A DNA stretch of 64,000 nt from CAVOOW01 sp963697675 (GCA_963697675.1 CAVOOW010000007.1:124001-188000), one strand, 5' to 3'. Positions 45,813 to 56,181 are shown, counted from the first letter of the stretch. A program made the numbers and translations. The notes: generated from the letters alone by a model not told the origin.

Positions 45813-47483
45813 GTGAAGCAGCTAGGCGACATCTTGCTGGAGGGCGGGCTGCTCAGCCCGCGCCAGCTCGAGGCTGCCTACGAGGAGCAGGAACGCGGAG
45901 GCCGTGCCCTCGGCCGGGTGCTGATCGACCAGGGCGTGCTCACCGAGTCGCAGCTCGTCGCTGCCCTCGCCACCCAGATCGGGCTGCGCTTCGTCGACCT
46001 CGGCGAGTTCGCCGTCGACGGTTCGGCGATCGGCCGCGTGCCCGGGGCCGTCTGCCGCCGACACTCCGCGATGCCGATCGGCTTCGAGGACGGCAAGCTG
46101 CTGGTGGCCATGGCCGACCCGGCAAACGTCTTCGCCGTCGACGACATCCGTTCCCTGACCGGCATGGACGTCAAGCCGGTCGTCGCCACGCGCGCCGACC
46201 TCGCCGCCGCCATCGACCGCTACTACCGCGCCGACTCCGACCTCGACGACCTGACGAGCGTCCTCGACTCCGCCGAGGAGGACGACGACCTCTCCAAGGT
46301 CAAGGAGATCGTCGAGGACGCGCCGATCGTCAAGTACGTCAACCTGCTGATCACCCAGGCGATCCAGGACCGCGCGTCGGACATCCACCTGGAACCGGGG
46401 GAGACCGAGCTCAGGGTGCGGTTCCGCATCGACGGCGTGCTGCACGAGGTGATGCGCTCGCCCAAGGCCATCCAGTCGGGTGTCATCAGCCGGCTGAAGA
46501 TCATGGCGGACATCAACATCGCCGAGCGGCGCATCCCTCAGGACGGCCGCCTCTCGGTCAACGCCCACGGCAAGAAGGTCGACCTGCGCGTCGCGACGCT
46601 GCCGACGGTGTGGGGCGAGAAGGTCGTCATGCGTATCCTCGACAACTCGACGGCCCGCCTCGACCTGGCCGACCTCGGGTTCGCCCAGGGCAACTATGAG
46701 CGATATTCGAAGAGCTTCACCAAGCCCTACGGGATGATCCTGGTCACGGGACCCACCGGCTCGGGAAAGTCCACGACGCTGTACGCGACTCTGAACATCG
46801 TCAGCAGGCCCGAGGTCAACGTCATCACGGTCGAGGACCCGGTCGAATACCGCCTGGCCGGCATCAACCAGGTGCAGACGAACGTCAAGGCCGGGCTCAC
46901 CTTCGCCTCCGCGCTGCGCTCGATCCTGCGATCTGACCCCGACATCGTGCTGATCGGTGAGATCCGCGACCACGAGACGGCGCAGATCGCCATCGAGGCC
47001 GCGCTCACCGGTCACCTCGTGCTCTCGACCCTGCACACCAACGACGCGCCGTCGGCCGTCACCCGGCTCACCGAGATGGGCATCGAGCCCTTCCTCGTGG
47101 GATCGGCGCTGGACGCCGTGCTCGCGCAACGCCTGGCCCGTCGGCTGTGCACGAAGTGCAAGGAGGAGTACCAGCCGACGGAGGAGGCGCTCGTGCAGGC
47201 GCGCTTCCCGTGGGACAGCATGGCCAGCGGCGGGCTGCCGACGCTGTTCCGGGCCGTCGGCTGCTCGACCTGCTCCAAGACCGGCTACAAGGGCCGGCTG
47301 GCGCTGCATGAGGTCATGGTCGTCAGCGAGGAGATCGAACGGCTCGCTGTCGAGCACTCCTCGGCCACGGTGATCGAGAGGGTGGCCATCGCCGAGGGCA
47401 TGGTCACGCTGCGGGACGACGGCCTGACCAAGGTCCTCAACGGCGTCACCTCGCTCGAAGAGATCCTGCGCGTCGTCGTCTAG
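45813..47483 (+). CDS. pilB: PilB/GspE-type extension ATPase with MshEN c-di-GMP domain
   Basis: Hexameric ATPase that powers pilus extension. Residues 3-26 and 32-55 are two copies of the MshEN motif (LGxxLxxxGxxxxxxLxxxLxxQ) with the canonical 5-residue spacer (ERGGR); the second copy fits at every defined position, the first has Tyr23 for one Leu. This motif pair binds c-di-GMP in MshE. The core shows Walker A TGPTGSGKSTTLYATLN, Asp box VITVEDPVEYRL, Walker B IGEIRDHETAQIA, His box, and the zinc tetracysteine CTKCKEEY with CSTCSKTG. GTG at 45813 follows AGGAG; length 556. Intact frame. Confidence 0.95.
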   Translation: MKQLGDILLEGGLLSPRQLEAAYEEQERGGRALGRVLIDQGVLTESQLVAALATQIGLRFVDLGEFAVDGSAIGRVPGAVCRRHSAMPIGFEDGKLLVAMADPANVFAVDDIRSLTGMDVKPVVATRADLAAAIDRYYRADSDLDDLTSVLDSAEEDDDLSKVKEIVEDAPIVKYVNLLITQAIQDRASDIHLEPGETELRVRFRIDGVLHEVMRSPKAIQSGVISRLKIMADINIAERRIPQDGRLSVNAHGKKVDLRVATLPTVWGEKVVMRILDNSTARLDLADLGFAQGNYERYSKSFTKPYGMILVTGPTGSGKSTTLYATLNIVSRPEVNVITVEDPVEYRLAGINQVQTNVKAGLTFASALRSILRSDPDIVLIGEIRDHETAQIAIEAALTGHLVLSTLHTNDAPSAVTRLTEMGIEPFLVGSALDAVLAQRLARRLCTKCKEEYQPTEEALVQARFPWDSMASGGLPTLFRAVGCSTCSKTGYKGRLALHEVMVVSEEIERLAVEHSSATVIERVAIAEGMVTLRDDGLTKVLNGVTSLEEILRVVV

Positions 47484-47624
47484 GGCCTGCCGAGGCCCTG
47501 CTCGTCGTCTAAAGCATTGGCAAGGTCGCCCCAGGCGCTCAAGGGCGCGGGCCTGCATACCGATCCATCGCATGACAGGTGTCTCGTGTTCTGCGCGACG
47601 CCGCACGCCGAGAGGGGCCAACAC

Positions 47625-49377
47625 GTGGAGACGTCCGGATACCAGCCGGCATCGCCCGAGCCGTCGGAGGAGCACGCAGGCTTCAGTCCTGCGCCGCCGG
47701 TGACCGCGCAGCCGACGGATGACTCGACGGCGGTGACCGCGACGGACGGATGGAACTTCTCCTTCGTCGCCGACCAGCCTCCGTCGCCGTTCTCCGCCGG
47801 ACCGCCGGTTGCCACTGCGGGAACCACTCCGGCTCGCGCACCCGAGCAGCAGACGGCAACGCCCGTCTACGACCTCGACAGCGAGCCGTCCAGCGCGTAC
47901 CGCCTGGAGACCGAGCCCACCAGCGCGTACAGCCTGGACAGCGAGCCCACCAGCTCGCACAGACTGGACAGCGAGCCCACCAGCTCGCACAGCCTGGAGA
48001 GCGGAGCGTCCAGCGCGCACAGAGCTGGAGACGCAACCGTCCAGCGCCTACAGCCTGGAGACCGAGCCGCCCAGGGCCTACAGCCTCGAGCCGGCGGTGG
48101 CCGAGCCGGCGCCCTCCTACCAGCCCGCTCCGAGCCTGCTGCCGGAGCAGCCGGAGCCGGCCCGCGAGAAGCCGGCGTCGGCCGCGTTGGCGCCTTTCCC
48201 GACCGAGGCCGTGCCGGCGAGCGAAGACGCTGCACCGATCGTCAAGATCGCCGAGTCGGAGGCCACCGAGGAGGCCTACCAGCGCACGTCGACCGAGACC
48301 GAGGACGAAGACGACGTCAGCCTCAACGACCTGCTCGTCACGGTGCTGGACAGCGGCGCATCGGACCTGCACCTCACCTCGGGCGCCCGTCCCGCGCTGC
48401 GGATCAACGGCGAGCTGATCCAGATGGAAGACCAGCCGATCATGACGCCGCCGGTGATCCAGCGCGTGATGTACGCCGCGTTGACGCAGAAGCAGCGGGA
48501 GAAGTTCGAGGAGAACCTCGAGCTCGACTTCGCCTACAGCGTGCCCGGACGGGCACGGTTCCGCGTCAACATCTATCGCCAGCGCGACTCGCTCGGCGCT
48601 GCCTTCCGCATCATCCCCTTCGAGATCAGGAAGCTCGAAGACCTCGGTGTCCCGCCGTCGGTCGCGAACTTCGCCCAGCTGTCCCGCGGTTTCGTCCTCG
48701 TCACCGGGCCCACCGGTTCCGGCAAGTCGACGACGCTCGCCTCACTCATCGACATGGCGAACCGCACGCGCAGCGAGCACATCATGACCGTCGAGGACCC
48801 CATCGAGTTCCTGCACAGGCACCGCAAGTGCCTGGTGAACCAGCGCGAGGTGGGGGAGGACACGTGGTCCTTCGCCAACGCCCTCAAGCATGTGCTGCGC
48901 CAGGACCCCGACATCATCCTGGTCGGTGAGATGCGCGACCTCGAGACGATCTCGGTCGCCTTGACCGCCGCCGAGACCGGTCACCTCGTCTTCGCCACGC
49001 TGCACACCCAGGACGCGGCGCAGACGATCGACCGCATCATCGACGTCTTCCCGCCGGGCCAGCAGCAGCAGGTTCGCGTGCAGCTGGCGGGAACCCTGCA
49101 GGGCATCGTCTGCCAGACGCTGGCCAGAACAAGCAGTGGTGAGGGTCGTGCTGTGGCGACAGAGGTGCTCGTCGCCACCCCCGCGGTGCGCAACCTGATC
49201 CGCGAGGGCAAGACCCACCAGATCTACTCCGCCATGCAGGCCGGCGCGAAGCACGGCATGCACACGATGGACCAGCATCTGGCCGATCTTGTGCTGAAGG
49301 GCGTCATCACCATGGAGACCGGCATTGAGAAGTGCCACCACATCGAGGACTTCAATCGCCTCGCCGGCAGACGTTGA
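47625..49377 (+). CDS. pilT: PilT-type retraction ATPase with decapeptide-repeat N terminus (one extra base)
   Basis: Retraction motor. The C-terminal 360 residues are classical PilT: SDLHLTSGARPALRINGEL, Walker A TGPTGSGKSTTLASL, MTVEDPIEFLH, GEMRDLETISVAL and the AIRNLIRE-type motif AVRNLIREGKTHQIYS. About 225 extra residues precede it. Within them, residues about 82-157 are eight imperfect decapeptides of the type LDSEPTSSYR (30-bp DNA repeat, 47868-48096). The frame shifts within that repeat near 48023, so its copy number is uncertain. GTG at 47625 follows GAGAGGGG; an in-frame ATG lies nowhere closer to the core. Repaired length is 583. Confidence 0.9.
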
Positions 49378-49388
49378 GAGGCTAGGAC

Positions 49389-50617
49389 ATGACAGCGACG
49401 CTGACGTACGAATACTCGGTGCGCGACCGGAACGGCAAGGTCGTCACCGGGAAGCTGCAGGCCGACTCCCAGGCGACTGTGGTCTCGAAGCTCAAGAGCA
49501 TGGGCTACTCACCGTTGACGGTGACGGCGCAGAAGAACGCCGGCATGAAGAAGGACACTGCAGATCCCCGGCTTCAAGACCAAGGTCAAGCTCAAGGACC
49601 TGGCGATCATGTCCCGGCAGTTCGCCGTCATGATCAACTCCAGCCTCTCGCTGCTGCGGGCCCTGACGATCTTGTCGGAGCAGACTGAGAACAAGGAGCT
49701 GGCCCGCGTCCTTACCGCTGGTGCGCAACGATGTCGAGACCGGGCAGGCACTGTCCGCCGCCATGGCCAAGCACCCGGACGCGTTCCCGCCGCTGATGGT
49801 CAACATGATCAGGGCCGGCGAGATCGGCGGCTTCCTCGACGCCGTGCTGCTGCAGCTGGCGGAGAACTACGAGGCAGAGGTGAAGCTGCGCGGCAAGGTC
49901 AAGTCCGCGATGACCTACCCGGTCGTCGTCTTCGTGATCGCCATCGTTGCTGTCATCGGCATGCTGCTGTTCATCGTGCCGGTCTTTGCGCACATGTTCG
50001 ACGACCTCGGCGGCACGCTTCCCGCACCCACGCGAGTGCTGGTGTTCCTGAGCAAGTGGATGAAGATCTTTGCGCCCATCGGAGTCGTCGCGCTGATCGT
50101 GTTCGTCGCCGTCTGGCCGAAGTTCAAGCACAAGCCTGCCGTGCGAAACTTCCTCGACCCGCTCAAGCTCAAGGCACCCATCTTCGGCGGGCTGTCGCAG
50201 AAGATCGCGCTCAGCCGGTTCAGCCGCAACCTCGGCACGATGATGCGTTCGGGTGTCCCGATCCTGCAGGCCCTGGAGATCGTGTCGTCCACCACCGGCA
50301 ACGTCGTGCTCGAGCGAGCGATCCAGGACGTGCAGGACAGCGTGCGCAACGGTGAGTCGTTGACCAGGCCGCTGGCCCAGCACGCCGTCTTCCCACCGAT
50401 GGTGGTGCAGATGATGGCCGTCGGCGAGGACACCGGTGCGCTCGACGACATGCTGGCCAAGATCGCGGACTTCTACGACCAAGAGGTCGAGGCGACCACC
50501 GAGGCCCTGACGGCGCTCATCGAACCGTTGATGATCGCCGTGCTGGGCAGCATCATCGGCGCCATGATCATCGCGCTGTACATGCCGATCTTCGGGGTGT
50601 TCAAGCTCATCCAGTAG
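49389..50617 (+). CDS. pilC: PilC/GspF-type inner membrane platform protein (two extra bases)
   Basis: Polytopic scaffold on which the PilB and PilT motors act. Starts YEYSVRDRNGKVVTGKLQAD, then the two GspF domains: MSRQFAVMINSSLSLLRAL and FSRNLGTMMRSGVPILQAL. Hydrophobic helices are near VVVFVIAIVAVIGMLLFIV and the C terminus (LIEPLMIAVLGSIIGAMI). The frame steps forward near 49557 and 49712; repair gives 408 residues. It is the last gene of the pilBTC unit; a strong terminator follows at 50639. Confidence 0.93.
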
Positions 50618-50638
50618 TTTCTTTGCACTTTGTTGACG

Positions 50639-50673
50639 ACGGCGGATGCCGGCCTATGGCCGGCATCCGCCGT
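50639..50673 (+). terminator. Strong terminator after pilC
   Basis: A perfect 16-base stem (ACGGCGGATGCCGGCC and its complement) with the 3-base loop TAT, followed by TCGGTTTAG. It begins 21 bases after the pilC stop and separates motor genes from pilin genes. Confidence 0.9.
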
Positions 50674-50769
50674 TCGGTTTAGCCCGTTCGGATGCGCTCA
50701 AGATGGCTGCACTCCAGGCCCTAAAGACACGCTCTGTAGCGGCCGAAACCTCTCTTGTCATCAAAGCCA

Positions 50770-50876
50770 CACCGGCTAGACAAGGCACACCCGTCGAGAG
50801 GCGGGGTCGCAAAGCCAGGGAGCCGCAATCTGCGGTCCGCCCAGCTGCCTCGGCCGGCACCCAACCCGGGTGCCGC
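50770..50876 (+). ncRNA. Probable c-di-GMP-I (GEMM) riboswitch in the pilA leader
   Basis: The leader has the order of conserved blocks of this class: GGCACACC (50784-50791), a GAGA tetraloop-like loop (50796-50799), GGGG, CGCAAAGCC (50808-50816), a small hairpin CCGCA-TGCGG (50823-50835) and CCCAGCTGCC (50840-50849). A closing helix can form between ACCGGC (50771-50776) and GCCGG (50853-50857). A competing 8-base hairpin, CGGCACCC with GGGTGCCG (50855-50875), shares those 3' bases and could be the expression platform. The first block has CACACC where the class usually has CAAACC. Assigned by eye; not scored against a model. Confidence 0.62.
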
Positions 50877-50924
50877 GAGGGACCGGCGGCGTGGTTCACA
50901 TACGGTCCTGAAGGGACAATTCAC

Positions 50925-51391
50925 ATGCTCGCACGGCTTCGCAAGTCCAGCGAGGAGAACGAAGGCGGCTTCACGCTTATCGAGCTCCTGGTTGTCATGA
51001 TCATCATCGGCATCCTCGCCGCCATCGCCATCCCGGTCTTCCTGAGCCAGCGCAAGAAGGCCCAGGACGCGGCAGCCAAGGCTGACGTCTCCACCATCGG
51101 CAAGGAGGTCGCGACCTACTACGTCGACGGCACCAGCGCGGCCCTGGCCATCACGAACGTCGCCGGTCGCTACGTGCTCAACGTCCGGTCAACGGCCTGA
51201 GGCCGCCATCGTCGCGCAGGACCTCGGCAAGGCAGCAACAACAACATGCTCGCCGGCATGTTCTACACCGACGGCACCGCGTGGTGCGTCTCGCTCACGA
51301 ACGCCCAGGGCGACAAGGCCGTCCCGGAGGCTTCAAGTACTCCGCTGCCGGTGGTCTTGCGACCGGTGTCTGCACAACGTCTGCTGGCTGA
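50925..51391 (+). CDS. pilA: Type IV major pilin, first copy (three indels)
   Basis: Prepilin with a short leader ending EGG, then mature FTLIELLVVMIIIGILAAIAI; cleavage is expected before the Phe, with Glu5 present. The globular part reads FLSQRKKAQDAAAKADVSTIGKEV, ATYYVDG and ends ATGVCTTSAG, with a likely C-terminal disulfide pair. One extra base near 51186 and two missing near 51231 and 51325 break the frame; repair gives 155 residues and a stop at 51391. ATG at 50925 follows GAAGGGA. Preceded by the riboswitch-like leader and followed by a terminator at 51408. Confidence 0.9.
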
Positions 51392-51407
51392 TCTAGCCAT
51401 GACTATG

Positions 51408-51438
51408 CAGGTGGGCGGTCCCTCGGGCCGCCCACCTG
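51408..51438 (+). terminator. Terminator after the first pilin gene
   Basis: CAGGTGGGCGG (51408-51418) pairs perfectly with CCGCCCACCTG (51428-51438), followed by TTGTTTCC. It insulates the two pilin genes. Confidence 0.88.
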
Positions 51439-51495
51439 TTGTTTCCCCGGCTGCAGCAGCCGCGTGGTTTACACGGTCATGAAGGGATGAGTCAC

Positions 51496-51970
51496 ATGCT
51501 CGCAAGGCTTCGCAAGTCAAGCGAGGGGACCGACGGCGGTTTTACGCTCATCGAACTCCTCGTGGTCATGATCATCATCGGCATCCTCGCCGCCATCGCA
51601 TCCCGGTGTTCCTGAGCCAGCGTAGAAAAGCTCAGGACGCCTCCGCGAAGGCGGACATCTCCACCCTCGGTAAGGAAATCGCGACCTACTACGTCGACGG
51701 AACAGGCACAAGCGCAGCACCGATGCTGATCTCCTCAGCCGGCGGCCGCTACGTCCTCAACGTCGCCGCGGTAGGGAGCGAGGCCATCATCACCAACCGG
51801 GATCTGGGCAAGGTCAGCGGGCCAAACCTGCTGTTCAACCAGTTTTACACCGACGACAGGTCCTGGTGCCTGTCGCTGAAGAACGCACAGGGCGACAAAG
51901 CGGTCGCCGGCTACAAGTACTCCGCACTGGCGGGCTTGCCACCGGTGTCTGCACGACGTCAGCTGGTTAA
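51496..51970 (+). CDS. Type IV pilin, second copy (two missing bases)
   Basis: Paralogue of the preceding gene: the same leader (MLARLRKSSEG), the same FTLIELLVVMIIIGILAAIA helix, the same ATYYVDG and the same ATGVCTTSAG-type end, but a diverged middle (LISSAGGRYVLNVAAVGSEA). Bases are missing near 51599, inside the helix, and near 51938; repair gives 158 residues. The 104-base region before it shares the GTGGTT-ACA and TGAAGGGA elements with the first copy but lacks the riboswitch, so the two pilins may be controlled differently. A terminator follows at 51981. Confidence 0.88.
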
Positions 51971-51980
51971 TCCAGCAGGA

Positions 51981-52018
51981 ATGGAGCTGGGCGGGCAGAA
52001 CTCGCCGCCCGGCTCCAT
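51981..52018 (+). terminator. Terminator after the second pilin gene
   Basis: ATGGAGC plus GGGCGG pair with CCGCCC plus GCTCCAT, with one mismatch, around a 10-base loop; TTTCCCCC follows. Confidence 0.8.
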
Positions 52019-52127
52019 TTCCCCCATTCGGCTCAGGAACGCCTCAAGACGGGATCGCGTTGTGACGATCCTTGAACGAGGTCACACCACCGCTACTTCG
52101 CTTACCCAAAGGCCTGGAGGCCGGCAC

Positions 52128-53526
52128 ATGCTGACGCGACGCGCGACGGCTCTCCGACGGCAGGCGCAGGGAGATGACAGTGGCTTCTCCCTGATCGAGG
52201 TCGTCGTGGCCATGGTGGTCCTCATGGTGTTCGCCGGCGCGCTCAGCGTCACGCTGCTCGACGGTCTCAACGTCTCCAAGGCGAGCCGCCAGCGCGTCGC
52301 CGCCAGCAACCTGGCCGCACGCGAGCTCGAGATCGTGCGCAACACGTTCTCCTCGAGCGACGCAGCCGCCTTGGCCATCGCGGCGACGAGCTCGGTGACC
52401 AACGGCGAACCCGCTGGTCGGCCGCCGGCACGAGCAACGTCGACGGGACCGCCTACACGGTGCGGCGCGACGTTCAGTGGCTGCCGACCGGCACCGGCGT
52501 GTCCGCGTGCGACGGAGGCGCCCTGGTCAACTCGCCAAGCCTCCAGGTGTTCGTGACGGTCACGTGGCCGAACATGCGGACGGCGCAGGCCGGTGACCGC
52601 CGAGACGGTGATGACACCGCTGAAGGGCACGACCGGACACGCTGGTCAGCGCCTACATCGCCGTCAAGATCCAGAACGCCGACGGCACGCCTGCCGAGTC
52701 CGTGACAGCCACCGCAGCGGGACCGAGCGGCACGTTACGTGCACACCACCGACGGCAGCGGGTGCGTCGTCTTCCAGGTTGGAACAACCGGCACCTACAC
52801 CGTCACGCTCGACATGCTCGGCTGGGTGGACCAGACCGGCACGCAGCTCTCGGTCAAGACACCCGTCGGGGCCGTGATCGGCACGCTGGTCAAAGTCGAT
52901 GACCTACGACTCAGTCGCGAGTATGCTCGTCTCGCTCGGCACCGACGCCGGCTATGCGCCTCCCGACCACCGTGCCGGCCATCAACTACATCAAGCTCGA
53001 TGCCCTCGCCTCTCCTGTCCGGCAGACCGTGACGTCAGCAACGACGACCACCCTGGTGCCCGGTCTCTGGCCGAAGACGGACGGCTACGCGGCCTGGCCG
53101 GGTGGCTGCCCCGACTCTGATCCGGCCGGCAGCGCCCACCACCGGCGGCAACCGCAGCGCCAACGTGGTGATTCCTGCGGGCGGCTACTCGTGCGGTGAC
53201 TGCGCAGCTGGCACCCATCGACCTCACGGTCGTCAGCAAGGTGCTCCTGGTCTCGACCGGGGTCAGCGGCGCTGTCGTGACTGCCACGAACGCATCCACC
53301 GGTGCGTTGCTGTGTAGCAGCGCGGACAAGACGCTGACGTTGGGCACGACAAATGCCGCCGGAAAGCTGAAGACGTCACTGCCGTACGGCAACTGGACTC
53401 TCAACACGAACGTGGAACGGCAACCTCGTCACGCCGGGCCAGGTGCTGGTCGTCGCCATACCCGACCCCGTCACACCACTCGGCGGCAACGGCGTTGTCA
53501 CCGTCGAGACATTCCAGGTGAACTGA
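52128..53526 (+). CDS. Minor pilin fused to Ig/carboxypeptidase-regulatory-like domains (about nine indels)
   Basis: Starts MLTRRATALRRQAQGDDSG then FSLIEVVVAMVVLMVFAGAL, a class III signal peptide with cleavage before Phe (PilV-like). After a pilin neck (LAARELEIVRNTF), two beta-rich modules are visible: VTATAAGPSGTYVHTTDGSG with CVVFQVGTTGTYTVTLDMLG, and VSGAVVTATNASTGALLCSS with TNAAGKLKTSLPYGNWTL. Both resemble Cna-B/carboxypeptidase-regulatory folds used in surface proteins. Nine indels (eight extra, one missing) were needed to follow it; repair gives about 463 residues. GGAGG precedes the ATG; the stop overlaps the next gene (TGATG). A pilus-tip adhesin is my inference. Confidence 0.78.
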
Positions 53527-54230
53527 TGCGACTCACCGACCGAATGTACCGCGAGGGAACGGACAGCGGACTCGGCCTCGTCGAGGTCCTTGTGGCCGTG
53601 GCGCTCTCGAGCATCGTGCTGGCCACCTGCGCGACCTTGTTCCTGGGCTCGCTGAAGACATCGGTAGGAACGCAGGGCCGGCTCGAAGAGGTCAACGACG
53701 GTCGCGTCGCCATCTCGGCCATGGGCAAGGCCATGCGAACGGCCATCCTGCCGAGCCAGTTGTTCGACGCGACGTCGACCGTGGAGGCGGCCTTCATCGA
53801 GGCGACTCCGACGTCCATCCGGTTCTACGGAAACCTCAACAACGCCGGCAACCTGATCGGGCCGAGCAAGATCACCTATTGAGGTGGTGGGCGGGCAGCT
53901 GAGGCAGACGCTGCAGAAGCCGAACGCCTTCGACCCGCCCGATCCCCAAGTTCGTCTACTGCACCCCGGGCGCAGCGGGGTGCGTGCTCGGCTACACCGT
54001 CCTGGCGCGGGGCGTCGTGCTGACCGGCGCACCGATCTTCACCTACTACGACGCGCTCGGCAACCCAGCTCACCGGCGCCAACCTGACGGCCGCCCAGCT
54101 CGAGGTCGTCGACTCCGTCGACATCTCCGTCACGGTGGCCAAGAAGGGTGTCGGCGGAGGCGGAAGCACCTTCGTCCTGCGTGTCGCCCTACCCAACCAC
54201 GACGCCGTAATGCGTGAGAGCGAGAGCTGA
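53526..54230 (+). CDS. PilW-like minor pilin (three extra bases)
   Basis: Class III signal: MRLTDRMYREGTDSG then LGLVEVLVAVALSSIVLATCATLFLG. The body shows pilin-typical RLEEVNDGRVAISAMGKAMR and a beta-rich remainder including FYGNLNNAGNLIGPSKITYEVV and VYCTPGAAGCVLGYTVL, ending VALPNHDAVMRESES. Extra bases near 53894, 53940 and 54068 break the frame; repair gives 233 residues. Its position after the PilV-like gene and before a PilX-like gene matches minor-pilin clusters. Confidence 0.8.
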
Positions 54231-54231
54231 C

Positions 54232-56066
54232 GTGAGCACGATGAAGATGTGGGACCGGACGCCGGCCCGCGACGACGAGGGCTTCGCGCTCTTGATGGTC
54301 ATCGCGTGCATGGTCATCGGCAGCATGTTCGCCTTCGCGGCGCTCGGCTATGCCCTGAACACGCAGAGGTTCTCGCGGACGAACCAGGACTGGAACGGCG
54401 CGCTCGCGGCCGCCCAGGCGGGCGTCGACGACTACATCGCCTACCTCAACCGCAACGACAACTACGCCCGGACACCGGTCGACTGCACGAACATCGCCAT
54501 CAAGGGTCCCAACACAGGCACGAACACCTGCGGCTACACCGCGGCGACGCCGGTGAGCCTGGAAGAACATCGATCCTAGCCAACGTCGCGGCCGGGCAGT
54601 TCCACTACGACATCGACGCGACGAAGCTCGAGAGTGACGGCATCGTGCAGGTCACCTCGACGGGCAGGGTCGGCAAGACGGACGCGCTCCCTGCAGGTCG
54701 GAGTCGGCCGTGGTGGTTCGACGGACTTCCTCTACTACACCGACCACGAGGACGCCGACCCCAACAACGCGCAGGCCTACGGACGAACGCCGACGGCTGA
54801 GCCAGATGGACGCGCGGTGCGCGAGTACTGGTGGGACGTCGCGAACGACCGCAAGTCCGACAGCTGGCTCGGCGGACTGCTCGGAGATCACGTTCATCGG
54901 TGGCGACATGCTGGACGGGCCGGCGCACTCAACGACACCCCGTTGCCACGGACTCGGGCGGCGTGAAGCCCAAGTTCGCGCTGGGCTTCGAGACGAGCGA
55001 TCCCAAGTGCAAGCTCGCGATCCCCGGCACGCGAGCACCTACGAGCAACTGTGACCGCACGCGGCAACAGTGCCGACTTCGCCGCAGCTGGCCGCAGTGG
55101 GCGCGCAGCTGCGATCTGCCGGACAACAGCGACCAGTTCAAGAACTTCCCTGGCTGCCAGTACAGCGGCGCGACCAGGATCAGGTTCATCAACGACGGCA
55201 CGATGAAGGTCTGGAGCAAGGAGTCGACGGCCACTCTGACCGTGGCCGCTTGCGGGCACCCGCGACCTGGCGTCGGCAGCAGGTGCGACTGTCAATGTCC
55301 CGACCGACCAGGTCATCTACGTCCGGGGCGGGCACGGCCGGGAGCCATCAGTGCCGGCCGCAGGAGATCGGTGACGGCCTGCCGCTCGGCGCAGCACACC
55401 GGCAACCGCTGCCGGCCGTACGACCTACGACCGAAGACCACGTGCTCCTGACGACGCAGTACTGCGGGCAGGGCAACGCGTACGTCGAGGGGACCCTCAA
55501 GGGCCGTGTGACGCTGGCCACCTCGAACTCGATCACCGTCACTGGCGACATGGTCCTCGCGAACGGTCTCGCCGGCACCGACATGCTCGGTCTGGTCGCG
55601 GCGAACTCGGTCGAGGTCTTCCACCCCCAGCTGGACGACGCTGGGAGTGCAGGACCAGCCCAGCTGCACCGATCGCTTCGAACTGGACGCTCGGAGCCGG
55701 TGCGGCCCGACGGAGGTCGCCGGATGGCCGCACCGTTACACCGACGTGGACAACGGGAACGCGCCCTATCCGACACTCGCGACGGAGGGCATCCAGGTCT
55801 CCGGCGTCGATCCAGACCCTGCAGCACAGCTTCTTCGTGCAGAACTACAAGAAGGGCAGCTTCCAAGGCAAGCTGTACGTTCGCGGATCGATCGCGCAGG
55901 AGTGGCGCGGCATTGTGGGCTCAGGGGGCTCGTCGGGCACCGGATACCTCAAGGACTATCGCTACGACAAACGACTGCGTTCGCGTCACCGCCCTACTTC
56001 CCGCAGTGGGCCAACGCCAAGTGGTCCGGCAACTACACCGGAGAGGTCGCTCCGCAGTACCGATGA
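54232..56066 (+). CDS. PilX-like pilus assembly protein (many indels)
   Basis: Starts GTG at 54232, then DDEGFALLMVIACMVIGSMFAFAALGYALN, a PilX-type N-terminal helix without a classical signal Glu. The body is beta-rich: FHYDIDATKLESDGIVQVTSTG, DFLYYTDHEDADP, YSGATRIRFINDG, then ITVTGDMVLANGLAGTDMLG and QNYKKGSFQGKLYVRGSIAQ, ending GEVAPQYR at 56066. Segments alternate among all three frames; at least eight indels are needed and I did not resolve each one. Estimated length is about 610 residues. The C-terminal half resembles DUF4900-like proteins of pilus clusters, tentatively. Confidence 0.72.
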
Positions 56067-56082
56067 GACAGACGGGCGTCCA

Positions 56083-56130
56083 GGCGGCGCGCCACGCAAG
56101 GAGTTCCCCTCCTGGCTGTGGCGCGCCGCC
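56083..56130 (+). terminator. Hairpin after the PilX-like gene
   Basis: GGCGGCGCGCCAC (56083-56095) pairs perfectly with GTGGCGCGCCGCC (56118-56130); AGGAG and CTCCT extend the stem inside. No T run follows. Confidence 0.7.
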
Positions 56131-56181
56131 CGACCGGTTCGTCCGGCTTGTCCCTAGGCTGGCCCAGTCGTTGCTGCACGC

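Noticed and set aside
45822..48020. A 732-codon minus-strand open frame opposite pilB/pilT
   Set aside because: Shadow of pilB and the pilT repeats; no motifs and no start context.
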